Notes: generated from the sequence alone by a model not told the origin. A DNA stretch of 64,000 nucleotides from Paenibacillus helianthi (GCF_001909055.1 NZ_LVWI01000042.1:44708-108707), one strand, 5' to 3'; counted from the first letter of the stretch, positions 18,710 to 27,921 are shown. Numbers and translations: made by a program.

Positions 18710-20218
18710 TTACAGCAGCGGGGACATCAGTCTTGCCGCCGATTCCAGCAGCCGCTCCAGCAGCCGTTTGTTCATGAAGGTCTCATGCACAATCTGACTG
18801 GTGGACAGCAGGTCGCGTTCGAAATCCGCCACGATACGGGAGACACTTTCCGTCTGCAGCAGCAGCGCATTGACCTCGAAGTTGAGATGGAAGCTGCGCA
18901 TGTCCATATTTGCTGTTCCAATCGTTGCAATTTGACCGTCGGTAATCAGCAGCTTGGAGTGAATGAAGCCCTTCTCATATTCATAAATCTTCACGCCCGA
19001 TTCCAGCAGCGCCGGGAAATAGGAGTGGGAGGCCAGAAAGGGAATCCACTTGTCCGGTTTGGCCGGGAACAGCAGCCGCACATCCAGCCCGGACATCGCC
19101 GCCACCCGCAGTGCCGTTAAGATATCCTCATCCGGAATAAAGTAGGGGCTGGCGATCCATACTGATTTTTCCGCCGAAGTGATCATGGAAAAGAAAATAT
19201 TTTTGAGGGCACGCCGCTCGTTATCCGGTCCGCTGGCGATAATCTGCACCGCCCCGTCCCCCGTCGTGAACCGCAGCTGCGGGGAGAGGTAATCCTGCTC
19301 CAGTATTTTTTCGCCCGTCGTATGCATCCAGTCCTGCAGAAAAATAATCTGCATCGTCCGCACCGCTTCGCCCCTAATCAACATATGGGTATCACGCCAG
19401 AAACCATATGTCTTGCTGCGGCTGAGGTATTCGTCACCCACATTCAATCCGCCCATGAAGCCGACATCTCCGTCAATCACCACGATTTTACGGTGGTTCC
19501 GGTAGTTGACCCGGCTGGAAAAAAAGGACGTAGAATTGCCGTAAGACGCTACCTGAACTCCGGCATCGCTTAATTCCTTAAGAAAGGCACGGGACAGCTG
19601 AATACTTCCCACCGCGTCATACATAAATCTGACGGTTACGCCCGCACGGGCTTTCTCAATCAGAATCTGCTGAATCCGCGTCCCGATATGGTCCGCCCGA
19701 AAAATGTAATATTCCATATGAATATGGTGCTGTGCCTGCCGCAGCTCCAGCAGCAGTGTGCCGAAGGTCTCTTCACCATTGGTCAGAATGCGGGTCTCGG
19801 AGTTGAATGAAACAGGTGTCCGCGCCAGCCTCTGTGATAATCCCAGCAGCTTTTGGCGGTTGGGATCAAAGATGGACCAGTCCTGGTGCATACGAAGGCC
19901 ATCATTCTCAATCCGTTCATAGGCCATTAGGTCACGTTGAGCCTTTTTATCATATTTACGCCGTTTGAACACATTTTGCCCAAACAGTACATAGAAGACG
20001 AGTCCCAGCACCGGAATCAGCGCGAGCAGCAGAATCCAGGACATCGTCGTGGAGGGATTACGGTTCTCCATAAAAATGCCAAGACCGATGGAGACGACGG
20101 TGAGCGTAGAGAGAACACCCATAATTGTCCCGGCAGTATTGCCAAATACGCCGAAGCCAAAATAATAATATGCCACTAATGCTGCAATAATGACTAAAGC
20201 CTGCAATCCTCTTCTCAT
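18710..20218 (-). CDS. cls: Cardiolipin synthase
   Basis: This 502-residue membrane enzyme forms cardiolipin from two phosphatidylglycerols. Two N-terminal membrane segments (residues about 5-60) are followed by two PLD domains with complete HKD motifs: NHRKIVVIDGDVGFMGGLN and FIHSKLLITDGQIATIGTAN. The length and two-TM, two-HKD layout match ClsA. It lies back to back with a TetR regulator. Confidence 0.94.
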   Translation of the reverse strand: MRRGLQALVIIAALVAYYYFGFGVFGNTAGTIMGVLSTLTVVSIGLGIFMENRNPSTTMSWILLLALIPVLGLVFYVLFGQNVFKRRKYDKKAQRDLMAYERIENDGLRMHQDWSIFDPNRQKLLGLSQRLARTPVSFNSETRILTNGEETFGTLLLELRQAQHHIHMEYYIFRADHIGTRIQQILIEKARAGVTVRFMYDAVGSIQLSRAFLKELSDAGVQVASYGNSTSFFSSRVNYRNHRKIVVIDGDVGFMGGLNVGDEYLSRSKTYGFWRDTHMLIRGEAVRTMQIIFLQDWMHTTGEKILEQDYLSPQLRFTTGDGAVQIIASGPDNERRALKNIFFSMITSAEKSVWIASPYFIPDEDILTALRVAAMSGLDVRLLFPAKPDKWIPFLASHSYFPALLESGVKIYEYEKGFIHSKLLITDGQIATIGTANMDMRSFHLNFEVNALLLQTESVSRIVADFERDLLSTSQIVHETFMNKRLLERLLESAARLMSPLL

Positions 20219-20368
20219 AGATAACCTACCTTCTCTTTCTGCCTTTCATCACTAAAATGACACATTTATATATTACATGAAGAAAACCTTTCTTCCTACA
20301 GGAATCGATTGCAAAACAGAAATTACAACAATACTGTAACCACTTGACTGCCTCCTGCGTAGCTACAT

Positions 20369-20397
20369 TTGTATTGGCTTAATATATATACTATAAT
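20369..20397 (+). promoter_or_regulatory. Promoter of the TetR gene
   Basis: TTGTAT (20369-20374), a 17-nt spacer and a perfect TATAAT (20392-20397). The predicted start is near 20404, inside the inverted repeat at 20402-20417. Confidence 0.55.
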
Positions 20398-20401
20398 CGG
20401 T

Positions 20402-20417
20402 TTGACCCAATAGTCAA
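20402..20417. promoter_or_regulatory. Candidate TetR operator
   Basis: TTGACccaataGTCAA is a 5-bp inverted repeat at the predicted transcription start of the TetR gene. This is the expected place for autorepression. Inferred from position and symmetry only. Confidence 0.4.
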
Positions 20418-20453
20418 TTACAGAACTCACTGGTCAGAAAGGAGCCAACATCC

Positions 20454-21371
20454 TTGTCAGCCAATAAAAATGCTATGAAAAAGGAACAAATTATTAAAAC
20501 AGCCATGCAGCTATTCGCTGTGAAAGGTTCATCCTCCACCTCGATGCAGGAGATTGCAGAATTATGCGGGATATCCAAAGGCAGTCTCTACCTGGTGTTC
20601 AAATCCAAGGAGGAGCTGGAACGCAGCATTTATATATATTGCTTCCGTATGATCCACGACCCTCTGCAGCAGGAGGAGGAGAGCTCAAGACCTCCCCGCG
20701 CGAAGCTGCGCAACCAGATTGAAATTCTGCTTCATCATGTGTATGAGCTGAGGGAATTTTTTCAGCGGCAAATTCAGGAGCTGGCCGGAAAAGGCATGCC
20801 CGATGCGCCTGAATGGCTGCGCAAAATCAACGGACCCCTGCTGAACTGGTCCCGGGACAAGCTGGAGATTATGTACGGTAAGGAGATCATTCCTTATACA
20901 GGAGAGTTATTCTTGCTGGGGCATGGAATCCTCCATTCCTACATCTGGGTTCTTTTCAACCACGAGTCCGCAGTTTCCATTCCGCGACTTGCCGATCATC
21001 TTGTGGACCTTCTGGATATTGTGGTTGCCGGTCTTCTCGCCGGACATCCTGTCCCTCTGATCGCTCCTATCGTTCTGGACAGCTGGATAGAGAATCATGA
21101 TGGCAGCAGCCTTCAACGAAATCCCCTGCAGCTGATCAAAGAAATGAAAGAGCTGCTGAATTCGGCCAAGGACATGGACCTGCAGAGCATAGATGACGGC
21201 CTGGAATCGTTAGCCATTCTGGAAGGCGAAATTCTCATGCCCCACCCCCGCAAGGCCATTATTCAAGGCATGCTGGGTAACCTGCAGGGCTGTTCCGCCG
21301 TTCAACAGCAACTGGAGGATCTGCAGAAGCAGATCCCGCTACAATCACCGGGCATATGCGGTTTTCACTGA
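20454..21371 (+). CDS. TetR-family regulator next to an RND exporter
   Basis: This protein of about 305 residues has an N-terminal TetR DNA-binding domain (KKEQIIKTAMQLFAVKGSSSTSMQEIAELCGISKGSLYLVFKSKEEL, given in parts: helix-turn-helix around SMQEIAELCGISKGSLY). The remaining 240 residues form a long ligand domain, longer than the roughly 200-residue norm, ending in an unusual segment with EILMPHPRKAIIQGML. The start is TTG at 20454 after AAAGGAG. It lies 108 nt upstream of the RND gene on the same strand, so control of that exporter is likely. Confidence 0.85.
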   Translation: MSANKNAMKKEQIIKTAMQLFAVKGSSSTSMQEIAELCGISKGSLYLVFKSKEELERSIYIYCFRMIHDPLQQEEESSRPPRAKLRNQIEILLHHVYELREFFQRQIQELAGKGMPDAPEWLRKINGPLLNWSRDKLEIMYGKEIIPYTGELFLLGHGILHSYIWVLFNHESAVSIPRLADHLVDLLDIVVAGLLAGHPVPLIAPIVLDSWIENHDGSSLQRNPLQLIKEMKELLNSAKDMDLQSIDDGLESLAILEGEILMPHPRKAIIQGMLGNLQGCSAVQQQLEDLQKQIPLQSPGICGFH

Positions 21372-21479
21372 TTAAGTACGTGTAAGCAGCAAAGAGAGAA
21401 AGATGTATAGGAGTAACAGTCTCACATTTATATTGAGGTTTTCCCTAAGGAAGGCCCGAGAGGAGCAGAAACGCAACTT

Positions 21480-24400
21480 ATGAAGAGCTTAATTAATTTC
21501 TCGCTCAGAAACAAATTCGCTATTTGGCTTCTGACGATTATCATTGTGTTCGCCGGTCTCTACAGCGGTCTGACCATGAAACAGGAGACATTGCCTAACA
21601 TCAGCATCCCTTATCTCAGCATTACAACGATATACCCGGGGGCTGCCCCAGAGGGCGTGGTGAACGATGTCAGCAAACCGCTGGAGCAGAAGCTCCGCAA
21701 TGTGGACGGCGTGAAGACACTAACCTCGAACTCGCTCGAAAATGCCTCCAGCATCACCATTGAATTTGATTATGGAACGAATCTGGATAACGCTACGGCA
21801 GCTGTCCGGGAGGCGCTGAACGAAGTCACCTTGCCGGAGAATGTGCAAAAGCCGCAAATCTCCCGGTTCAGCCTAAGCTCCCTGCCGGTCATTTCACTTA
21901 GCTTGTCCGACAACAGCTCTGAGAATCTGGAAGGACTGACCCGCATCGCGGAGAACGATATCCGCCCTGCTCTGGAAGATATCGAAGGCGTCGCCTCCGT
22001 TCAGATTGCCGGACAATATGTGAAGGAAGTTACCCTTAAGTTCAACCAGGATAAGCTGAAGCAATACGGGCTGACTGAAGAGACGATCAAGGGAATTGTC
22101 CAAGGCTCTTCCCTGCGTGTGCCTCTTGGACTTTTCACCATGGAGCATTCGCAAAAAGCAGTAGTAGTAGACGGAAATGTCACTACCGTTGAAGATCTGA
22201 AAAACCTGAGTATTCCAGTGGTACCGTCTGGTGCAGGTGCAGCTCCAGGTGCTAGTGCAGCTGGTGCCGCAGCAGGTACTGGTGCCGCTCCTGCTCCCGG
22301 TGCGGCTATGACCGGACTGCCCACAGTCAAGCTGGGAGAACTGGCATCTATTGAAGTTGTCGGCAAATCCGAGTCCATCTCCCGCACGAACGGCAAGGAA
22401 TCCATCGGGATTCAGATTGTAAAAGCCAATGACGCCAACACGGTAGACGTGGTCAACGGCGTTAAGGATAAAACGGAACAACTGAAGAAGCAGTTCAAGT
22501 CGATGAATCTCACCGTCCTGCTGGATCAAGGAAAGCCGATTGAGGATTCCGTAAATACGATGTTGTCCAAGGCTGCCTTTGGTGCTCTGTTCGCCGTACT
22601 GATTATCCTGTTGTTCCTGCGGAATATCCGCTCGACGATTATTTCCATCATCTCTATCCCATTATCCCTGCTGATTGCGATTCTCTGCCTGCGTCAGATG
22701 GACATCACGCTGAATATGATGACACTTGGAGCGATGACGGTTGCCATAGGGCGTGTCGTCGATGACTCAATCGTCGTCATAGAGAATATCTTCCGGCGGC
22801 TGACCCTGTCCGGGGAGAAACTGCGCGGCCGTGAGCTAATAAGCGCGGCGACACGTGAAATGTTCGTCCCGATTATGTCCTCCACCATCGTAACTATTGC
22901 TGTATTCCTGCCGCTCGCTTTTGTCAGCGGTATGGTGGGCGAGCTGTTCCTGCCGTTTGCCCTCACGATGGTATTCGCTCTGCTCGCTTCACTTGTAGTT
23001 GCCATTACCCTGGTGCCCGCACTGGCGCATACGCTGTTCCGCAACGGCCTGAAGAAAGGCAAGAAAAGCCATAGCGAGAAGCCTGACAGAATGGCTGCCG
23101 GCTATCAGAAGATTCTGAATTGGTCGCTATCCCATAAGCTGATCACCTTCGGCGTTGCTGTGCTTCTGCTAATAGGCAGCGTGTTCCTGATTAAACCTAT
23201 CGGTGTCAGCTTCCTGCCTTCCCAGGAAGAGAAGAACGTTACGCTTACCTTCTCTCCAAAAGCAGGACAAACGCTGGAAGACGTCAAGGAGCAAGGCCTG
23301 AAGGCCGAAAAATATATACTGGCTCAAAAGTATATGGATAAAGAGCATCTGGATAAAATGCAATATTCCATCGGAGGCAGCAGCCCGTTCGGGATGGGCG
23401 GCTCCGGGAATTCGGGTCTCTTCTACGTTACCTTTGACAGCGACACTCCTGATTTCGATACGGTAAAAGAAAACCTGATTAAAGGTCTGACCAAAGAAGT
23501 ACCGAATGGTGTCTGGGGCGATTTGTCCGGCATGTCCGGCGGTGGTCTTGGCGGCAGTACGCTGACCGTGAACATTTTTGGCGACAGTCTGGATCAGCTT
23601 AAGCCGGTAGCCGACGAAATTGCCGGTATCGTGAAGGCCGACACCAACAACTTCAAGGACGGGGAGACCAGTCTCTCTGAAGCCTATGATCAGTACACCA
23701 TCGTCGCGGATCAGGCCAAACTCAGTTCGCTCGGCCTAACCGCCGGACAAATTGCTATGAAGCTTAGTCCTGCCGGTACCCGCCCTGTACTGACAGAGGT
23801 AGCAATGGACGGCAAAAACTACAATGTCTACATTGAAACCGACAAAGATACGTATACTAGCATTCAGGAAATGGAAGACGCTACACTAACTTCCCCGCTC
23901 GGTATTACGGTGCCCATTGGTGAGGTTGCCAAGATTGAGAACGGCACTTCGCCGGACTCCATTACCCGGGAAGACGGTAAAATGAAGGTGGATGTTACCG
24001 CTGAGATTATTGCGAATGATGTGAACAGCGCTTCGAACAGCGTCAAGGAAAAAATCGATGCCCTCGATCTGCCGGATGGCGTAACCGTCACCTTCGGCGG
24101 TGTAACCGAGCAGATTAATGATACATTCGGACAACTCGGCATTGCCATGGCAGCCGCTGTTGCCATTGTGTACTTCGTGCTTGTGGTTACGTTTGGCGGC
24201 GGTCTGGCACCGTTCGCAATTCTGTTCTCCCTGCCATTCACGATTATCGGTGCACTGGTTGCCCTGCTGCTGGCGGGGGAAACGCTGAACGTCTCTGCCC
24301 TTATGGGCGCACTGATGCTCATCGGGATCGTCGTCACCAATGCGATTGTCTTGATCGACCGTGTAATCCACAAGGAAAAAGAAGGGTTGTCCACGCGTCA

Positions 24401-24638
24401 AGCCTTGCTTGAAGCCGGAGCTACACGCCTGCGTCCGATTCTGATGACCGCACTGGCGACCATCGGCGCACTGCTGCCGCTCGTATCCGGCCTCGAAAAC
24501 AGCGCCGGCATCATCTCCAAGGGTCTCGGTGTAACGGTTATCGGCGGTCTTGTCAGCTCCACCCTGCTGACACTGGTCGTTGTGCCGGTCGTGTATGAAT
24601 TCCTGATGAAATTCCGCAGCAAAAAGGTATATGAATAA
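21480..24638 (+). CDS. RND-family efflux transporter, SwrC/AcrB-like
   Basis: This 1052-residue proton-driven exporter has the usual 12 membrane segments and two large extracytoplasmic loops. The proton-relay motif is VGRVVDDSIVVIENIFRR-like (written here as RVVDDSIVVIEN) in TM4, and the second half has IGIVVTNAIVLID. No adaptor or outer-membrane partner is nearby, as for Gram-positive SwrC. Around residues 250-280 the first loop carries an Ala/Gly/Pro-rich low-complexity insert. The substrate is unknown; lipopeptides or detergents are exported by SwrC. Confidence 0.9.
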   Translation: MKSLINFSLRNKFAIWLLTIIIVFAGLYSGLTMKQETLPNISIPYLSITTIYPGAAPEGVVNDVSKPLEQKLRNVDGVKTLTSNSLENASSITIEFDYGTNLDNATAAVREALNEVTLPENVQKPQISRFSLSSLPVISLSLSDNSSENLEGLTRIAENDIRPALEDIEGVASVQIAGQYVKEVTLKFNQDKLKQYGLTEETIKGIVQGSSLRVPLGLFTMEHSQKAVVVDGNVTTVEDLKNLSIPVVPSGAGAAPGASAAGAAAGTGAAPAPGAAMTGLPTVKLGELASIEVVGKSESISRTNGKESIGIQIVKANDANTVDVVNGVKDKTEQLKKQFKSMNLTVLLDQGKPIEDSVNTMLSKAAFGALFAVLIILLFLRNIRSTIISIISIPLSLLIAILCLRQMDITLNMMTLGAMTVAIGRVVDDSIVVIENIFRRLTLSGEKLRGRELISAATREMFVPIMSSTIVTIAVFLPLAFVSGMVGELFLPFALTMVFALLASLVVAITLVPALAHTLFRNGLKKGKKSHSEKPDRMAAGYQKILNWSLSHKLITFGVAVLLLIGSVFLIKPIGVSFLPSQEEKNVTLTFSPKAGQTLEDVKEQGLKAEKYILAQKYMDKEHLDKMQYSIGGSSPFGMGGSGNSGLFYVTFDSDTPDFDTVKENLIKGLTKEVPNGVWGDLSGMSGGGLGGSTLTVNIFGDSLDQLKPVADEIAGIVKADTNNFKDGETSLSEAYDQYTIVADQAKLSSLGLTAGQIAMKLSPAGTRPVLTEVAMDGKNYNVYIETDKDTYTSIQEMEDATLTSPLGITVPIGEVAKIENGTSPDSITREDGKMKVDVTAEIIANDVNSASNSVKEKIDALDLPDGVTVTFGGVTEQINDTFGQLGIAMAAAVAIVYFVLVVTFGGGLAPFAILFSLPFTIIGALVALLLAGETLNVSALMGALMLIGIVVTNAIVLIDRVIHKEKEGLSTRQALLEAGATRLRPILMTALATIGALLPLVSGLENSAGIISKGLGVTVIGGLVSSTLLTLVVVPVVYEFLMKFRSKKVYE

Positions 24639-24652
24639 GGCTTAATCTCCGA

Positions 24653-24696
24653 AGAGCACGGCGTCTTTCCTTATGGGAAGGCGCCGTGCTCTTTTA
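24653..24696. terminator. Terminator after the RND gene
   Basis: GAGCACGGCG and CGCCGTGCTC arms with an inner TTTCC/GGGAA stem are followed by TTTT. It lies between convergent genes and probably serves both. Confidence 0.75.
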
Positions 24697-24704
24697 TGGA
24701 TAGG

Positions 24705-25940
24705 CTACACTTTGATTTGCGTTCTCTTATATAAAACGGGTATTGCCGCTGCTATAAGGATCACACCCATAAAAGCAGGCGCGGCATGGCCAAGTGACAC
24801 ATAGATTTGACCTCCGATGATAGGCCCGATCATTCTTGCCAGAGCCTGAATAGACTGGCTCCCTCCTTGAATCCTTCCTTGTTCGCTCGAATCGGCAGAT
24901 TTGGAGAGCATCCCATTGAAAGAAGGCCCGAAGACTGAATCGCCAAAACCAAATATAAACATTCCGGCGATAAAAAGAGGATAGAACGAGAACAAAGCAG
25001 ATAACGCAAACAGACTGTAGCCGATCATCTCCGAGACCATTCCAAGAATGGCTATCTGTTCATCACTGAACTTTTTCAAAAGCTTTGGCATGATGAGACC
25101 TTGGGAAATGATATCCTGGAAGCCCATGATTGAGAACATAAGGCCGATTAGTGCAGGCTTCCAACTGAAAGTATCCAATGTAAATTGTGAAAAAACGGCC
25201 TGTAAAGATCCGTTCGGAATCCAGAGCAAGAATGCTGAGATAAGCAGCCTGCTTAAGTTCTTCATGGAAAGTATGCTTGCAAGCTGAATAAATGGATTCA
25301 ATCTTACCAAGGTAATCACTTTCAATCTGTTATTCTTGCCAAGGCTCTCAGGCATAAAGAAGAATCCATAAGTAACTTTCAATAAAGTGATTACGGCTCC
25401 AAAGTACATAGGTATAGAATAACCAAACTTGGCAAGTAACCCGCCCAGAGTTGGGCCAATAACGGTGCCTACCCCTACAACCGCACTGACCCACCCAAAG
25501 TATTTGGTTCTTTGCTCCGGAGGAATGATGTCAGCAAAATAGGCGAAGATCGTACCTATGCTGCCGCCGGTTACACCTTCAATTATGCGTCCGGCAAACA
25601 GTACCCATAGAGCTCCTCCTATGCCGAAAACCAAGTACCCGACTGCGGAACCTAAAAGGCAAATCAAGAGCAACGGACGACGGCCATATTTATCGCTCAA
25701 GGCTCCTAGTACGGGAGCAGCAAAAAATACGCAGAGTGCATAAACAGAGGTCAGCAGCGTAACAACTATAGCTTGTTCTCCTGGATTGCTTGTATAGGGC
25801 TGTACTAAGAATGGGACGACAGGTGCTATGATACTAAAGCCTATTCCACAAAGAAAAACAGATATAAGGCCGAATATTAATGCGTGTTTATCTACGGTTT
25901 GTTCCGTTTTCTGTTCATTGTGTGATCTGAATTTGGACAC
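24705..25940 (-). CDS. MFS exporter of the TetA/drug-efflux type
   Basis: This 411-residue, 12-TM transporter is cytoplasmic-membrane located. The loop motif GALSDKYGRRPLLL is the MFS motif A between TM2 and TM3, and GWVSAVVGVGTVIGPTLGG is the antiporter motif C of exporters. The start is GTG at 25940 after GAGGGGAG. It follows a MarR gene on the same strand but has its own promoter with a 12-bp inverted repeat, so MarR probably represses it. The substrate is unknown. Confidence 0.88.
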   Translation of the reverse strand: MSKFRSHNEQKTEQTVDKHALIFGLISVFLCGIGFSIIAPVVPFLVQPYTSNPGEQAIVVTLLTSVYALCVFFAAPVLGALSDKYGRRPLLLICLLGSAVGYLVFGIGGALWVLFAGRIIEGVTGGSIGTIFAYFADIIPPEQRTKYFGWVSAVVGVGTVIGPTLGGLLAKFGYSIPMYFGAVITLLKVTYGFFFMPESLGKNNRLKVITLVRLNPFIQLASILSMKNLSRLLISAFLLWIPNGSLQAVFSQFTLDTFSWKPALIGLMFSIMGFQDIISQGLIMPKLLKKFSDEQIAILGMVSEMIGYSLFALSALFSFYPLFIAGMFIFGFGDSVFGPSFNGMLSKSADSSEQGRIQGGSQSIQALARMIGPIIGGQIYVSLGHAAPAFMGVILIAAAIPVLYKRTQIKV

Positions 25941-25975
25941 TTAAGTTCTCCCCTCAAAAGCTATCGTTTTATTTC

Positions 25976-26015
25976 CTAGGAAACAAATTTATCGTAATAT
26001 ATTTTTGTTTCCTAG
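25976..26015. promoter_or_regulatory. Inverted repeat at the MFS promoter, candidate MarR operator
   Basis: Perfect 12-bp arms CTAGGAAACAAA (25976-25987) and TTTGTTTCCTAG (26004-26015) flank the -10 box, and the right arm overlaps the -35 box. A MarR-family gene lies directly upstream, so this is a probable repressor site. Confidence 0.6.
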
Positions 26016-26019
26016 TCAA
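25991..26019 (-). promoter_or_regulatory. Promoter of the MFS exporter
   Basis: On minus: TTGACT (26019-26014), a 17-nt spacer, TACGAT (25996-25991). It starts about 50 nt before the GTG of the MFS gene. Confidence 0.55.
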
Positions 26020-26036
26020 CAATAAAATAACCATAA

Positions 26037-26072
26037 AAATGCAGCCCGTTCTCCATAGAACCCGGCTGCCTG
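26037..26072 (-). terminator. Terminator after marR
   Basis: On minus, GCAGCCGGGTTCT pairs with AGAACGGGCTGC and is followed by ATTTTTATGG. It separates the MarR gene from the exporter transcript. Confidence 0.65.
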
Positions 26073-26096
26073 TGGTTTGATTTTCAGTATTCAAAT

Positions 26097-26570
26097 TTAT
26101 TCCGGCCTCGTATCTGCACCCAGTTTTTTTATTTCTGCATCCAGGTGCCTGTTATACCTTTCCACGAAAATAAGCATACTGTCAAATTGCTCCTCAGTTA
26201 CTTGCTCAAATACAGCTTTATCCCGCTCTCGAAACTCTTGGTGCAGTTCCTCATGGATTTTGTTAATTTCTTTTCCCTGTTCCGTAAGTCTAAAGTAGAT
26301 TTCTTTATTGTTATCAGGTTTCTGGTAGCTTTCAACAAGGCCCTTTTTTATGAGCTTCTTCGTGATTTTACTTATGGCACCTCTAGTCATATACAAGGAC
26401 TCCGCAAGTTTGGTCACGTTGGAATCTGTATTTCTTTCGATGTATTCGATGCAATGTACCTCCGAAGACTTATGGCCCTTAAGACTGTCTTCCATCTTAT
26501 CCTTATTAAGCCAAACCATCTTATTAAATAAGTCCCTGAAACCCGTTAAGACCTGTTCTTCTTTGTTCAT
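26097..26570 (-). CDS. MarR-family transcriptional regulator
   Basis: This 157-residue winged-helix protein shows NVTKLAESLYMTRGAISKIT as the recognition helix region and LIKKGLVESYQKPDNNKEIY as the wing, followed by LTEQGKEI. MarR dimers usually repress exporters and release DNA on binding a ligand. The ATG at 26570 follows GGGAGGACAGGCC. The inverted repeat at 25976-26015 upstream of the MFS gene is its likely target. Confidence 0.88.
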   Translation of the reverse strand: MNKEEQVLTGFRDLFNKMVWLNKDKMEDSLKGHKSSEVHCIEYIERNTDSNVTKLAESLYMTRGAISKITKKLIKKGLVESYQKPDNNKEIYFRLTEQGKEINKIHEELHQEFRERDKAVFEQVTEEQFDSMLIFVERYNRHLDAEIKKLGADTRPE

Positions 26571-26690
26571 GGCCTGTCCTCCCACCCGCTGGTGCATCCA
26601 CAATATAACTCTACCTTACCAAAAACAAAAATAGAGTGATAGTCCTGCTCTCACCCCGAAAGTTTATTAATGCTTATCTAATAAAAATAG

Positions 26691-26716
26691 ACCGCCCTGA
26701 CTGAGGACGGTCTTAT
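26691..26716 (-). terminator. Terminator after the TorD-like gene
   Basis: On minus, AAGACCGTCC pairs with GGGCGGTCT and is followed by ATTTTTA. Confidence 0.6.
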
Positions 26717-26737
26717 TTCTGTCTGTATATACTCCTT

Positions 26738-27433
26738 TTAGGCCATCGCCGATGCGGAACTCTCGAGCGAAGCTTTCCAGGCCCGCAGCATTTGCAGGTC
26801 CTGCGGCAGGAATTCCTCCAACATATGGCTGAGGCCAAGATAGAGCGGGCTATCTGTTGCCGCATTCAGGCGCTCGCAGAACTGCGGCGTCCATTTCAGC
26901 AGATGCTCCTCCAGGAACTGTTCCTGGATCTCCAGCAGGTCCATGGCACTGCGGATCGAGAAGCTGTTGTACAGCATACGCTCATGCAGCACGGCCATGA
27001 ATTCCAACTCAATGGAGATATGATCATCGGCTTCACCGCCGCATTTCTTGAATACAATTCCCGCCGACGCATACACATCGGATAGCACGTTGCAGAATTC
27101 TTCCTCACGGCCAAGCTCTGCTGCTTCGCGCGCCACAATAGTACTGGCCGCACGTTCATTCATCAAGCGCATGTATTCACGGTTCTCCCGCTCACAAATC
27201 TGTGGCAGCGCTGAAGGCTCCTGGCTGCAAAGGTAGCGTTTGAGCTCCCGTCCGCCTTCCGTCATCTCGGCTGCGACACTGATCTGGCGATTGCGGCTCC
27301 ACTGGGCGACCAGAGACAGACTGGGCTTTCGTCCATAAAAGTCCACTAAAAGTTGATATATTAATCCCCGGCTTTCCAGCCAACGAGTGAATGCCTCCGG
27401 CACGACAAGCGATGGAACAGTGGTTATAGTCAT
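26738..27433 (-). CDS. TorD/DmsD-type molybdoenzyme chaperone
   Basis: This 231-residue all-helical cytoplasmic protein resembles the TorD family, which holds molybdoenzyme subunits during cofactor loading. Marks are ADDHISIELEFMAVLHERM (the E.xFM..L helix) and the C-terminal FLEEHLLKWTPQFCERL, similar to the conserved L..HL..W...F. It is divergent from moaA (molybdopterin synthesis). The client could be the molybdopterin oxidoreductase at 52265-54361 or an enzyme outside the window. The ATG at 27433 follows AGGGAGG. Confidence 0.78.
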   Translation of the reverse strand: MTITTVPSLVVPEAFTRWLESRGLIYQLLVDFYGRKPSLSLVAQWSRNRQISVAAEMTEGGRELKRYLCSQEPSALPQICERENREYMRLMNERAASTIVAREAAELGREEEFCNVLSDVYASAGIVFKKCGGEADDHISIELEFMAVLHERMLYNSFSIRSAMDLLEIQEQFLEEHLLKWTPQFCERLNAATDSPLYLGLSHMLEEFLPQDLQMLRAWKASLESSASAMA

Positions 27434-27580
27434 TTTGCAAATCCTCCCTATTGGTTTGCCGGGCGCTTATCGCCTATTGCATGTAAGGCGCGCGTTATCC
27501 GGTCTCCTGGCTGTGTTCTTCGCAAAAAGTGAGTGAATGTAAACGAATAATACTTCTGCACCTAGATTATATCGGAATCA

Positions 27581-27594
27581 GGAAGCGCTTTCGG
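27581..27594. promoter_or_regulatory. cre-like site upstream of the TorD-like gene
   Basis: GGAAGCGCTTTCGG contains the palindrome GAAGCGCTTTC. A perfect -10 (TATAAT on minus, 27571-27566) lies 17 nt beyond the region 27594-27589 (CCGAAA), so the site would overlap the -35. CcpA control is a guess from the motif. Confidence 0.3.
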
Positions 27595-27759
27595 TGAGCA
27601 TTCTATGACCATTCCCTTAAATTGTCGCATTTCTGTCAAAATTGGGCTTTGCCATTCGGGTTTCGTCACATATTATATAGGTTGTCTGTTTCTATTCATA
27701 TACAACTGGCGTCACCCTCTTCCACTTTCATTGTCGATACATGCCACAGCCATGGCGCA

Positions 27760-27788
27760 TTGACGTGGACGCTAACATTCCTTAAAAT
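27760..27788 (+). promoter_or_regulatory. Promoter of moaA
   Basis: TTGACG (27760-27765), a 17-nt spacer and TAAAAT (27783-27788). The predicted start at about 27795 is exactly where similarity to the copy-1 element begins, so the element is the moaA 5' leader. Confidence 0.6.
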
Positions 27789-27794
27789 TTAAAC

Positions 27795-27894
27795 CAAGTA
27801 GAAACGGCTTCGCCGTCCTTACAAGGACGTCACCCGTTTCAGCGAGAAAGATAAGGATAATGGTTTGCGCGAGGCGCATAAATTCTTATCTTTT
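27795..27894 (+). ncRNA. Structured 5' leader of moaA, element copy 2
   Basis: Stem 1 pairs GAAACGG (27801-27807) with CCGTTTC (27834-27840). It encloses ACGGC/GCCGT and GTCCTT/AAGGAC, which may be alternative small hairpins. Stem 2 pairs AAAGATAAG (27847-27855) with CTTATCTTT (27885-27893) and has an inner TGCGC-gag-GCGCA hairpin. The ends match the copy at 1843-1980, while the stem-1 interior differs in length and sequence. It lies between the predicted transcription start and the moaA RBS (GAAGGGAG), the place for a riboswitch or attenuator. A ligand is unknown, and it does not look like the known Moco motif. Confidence 0.55.
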
Positions 27895-27921
27895 AAAATT
27901 CGACGCTGAAGGGAGCACCCT

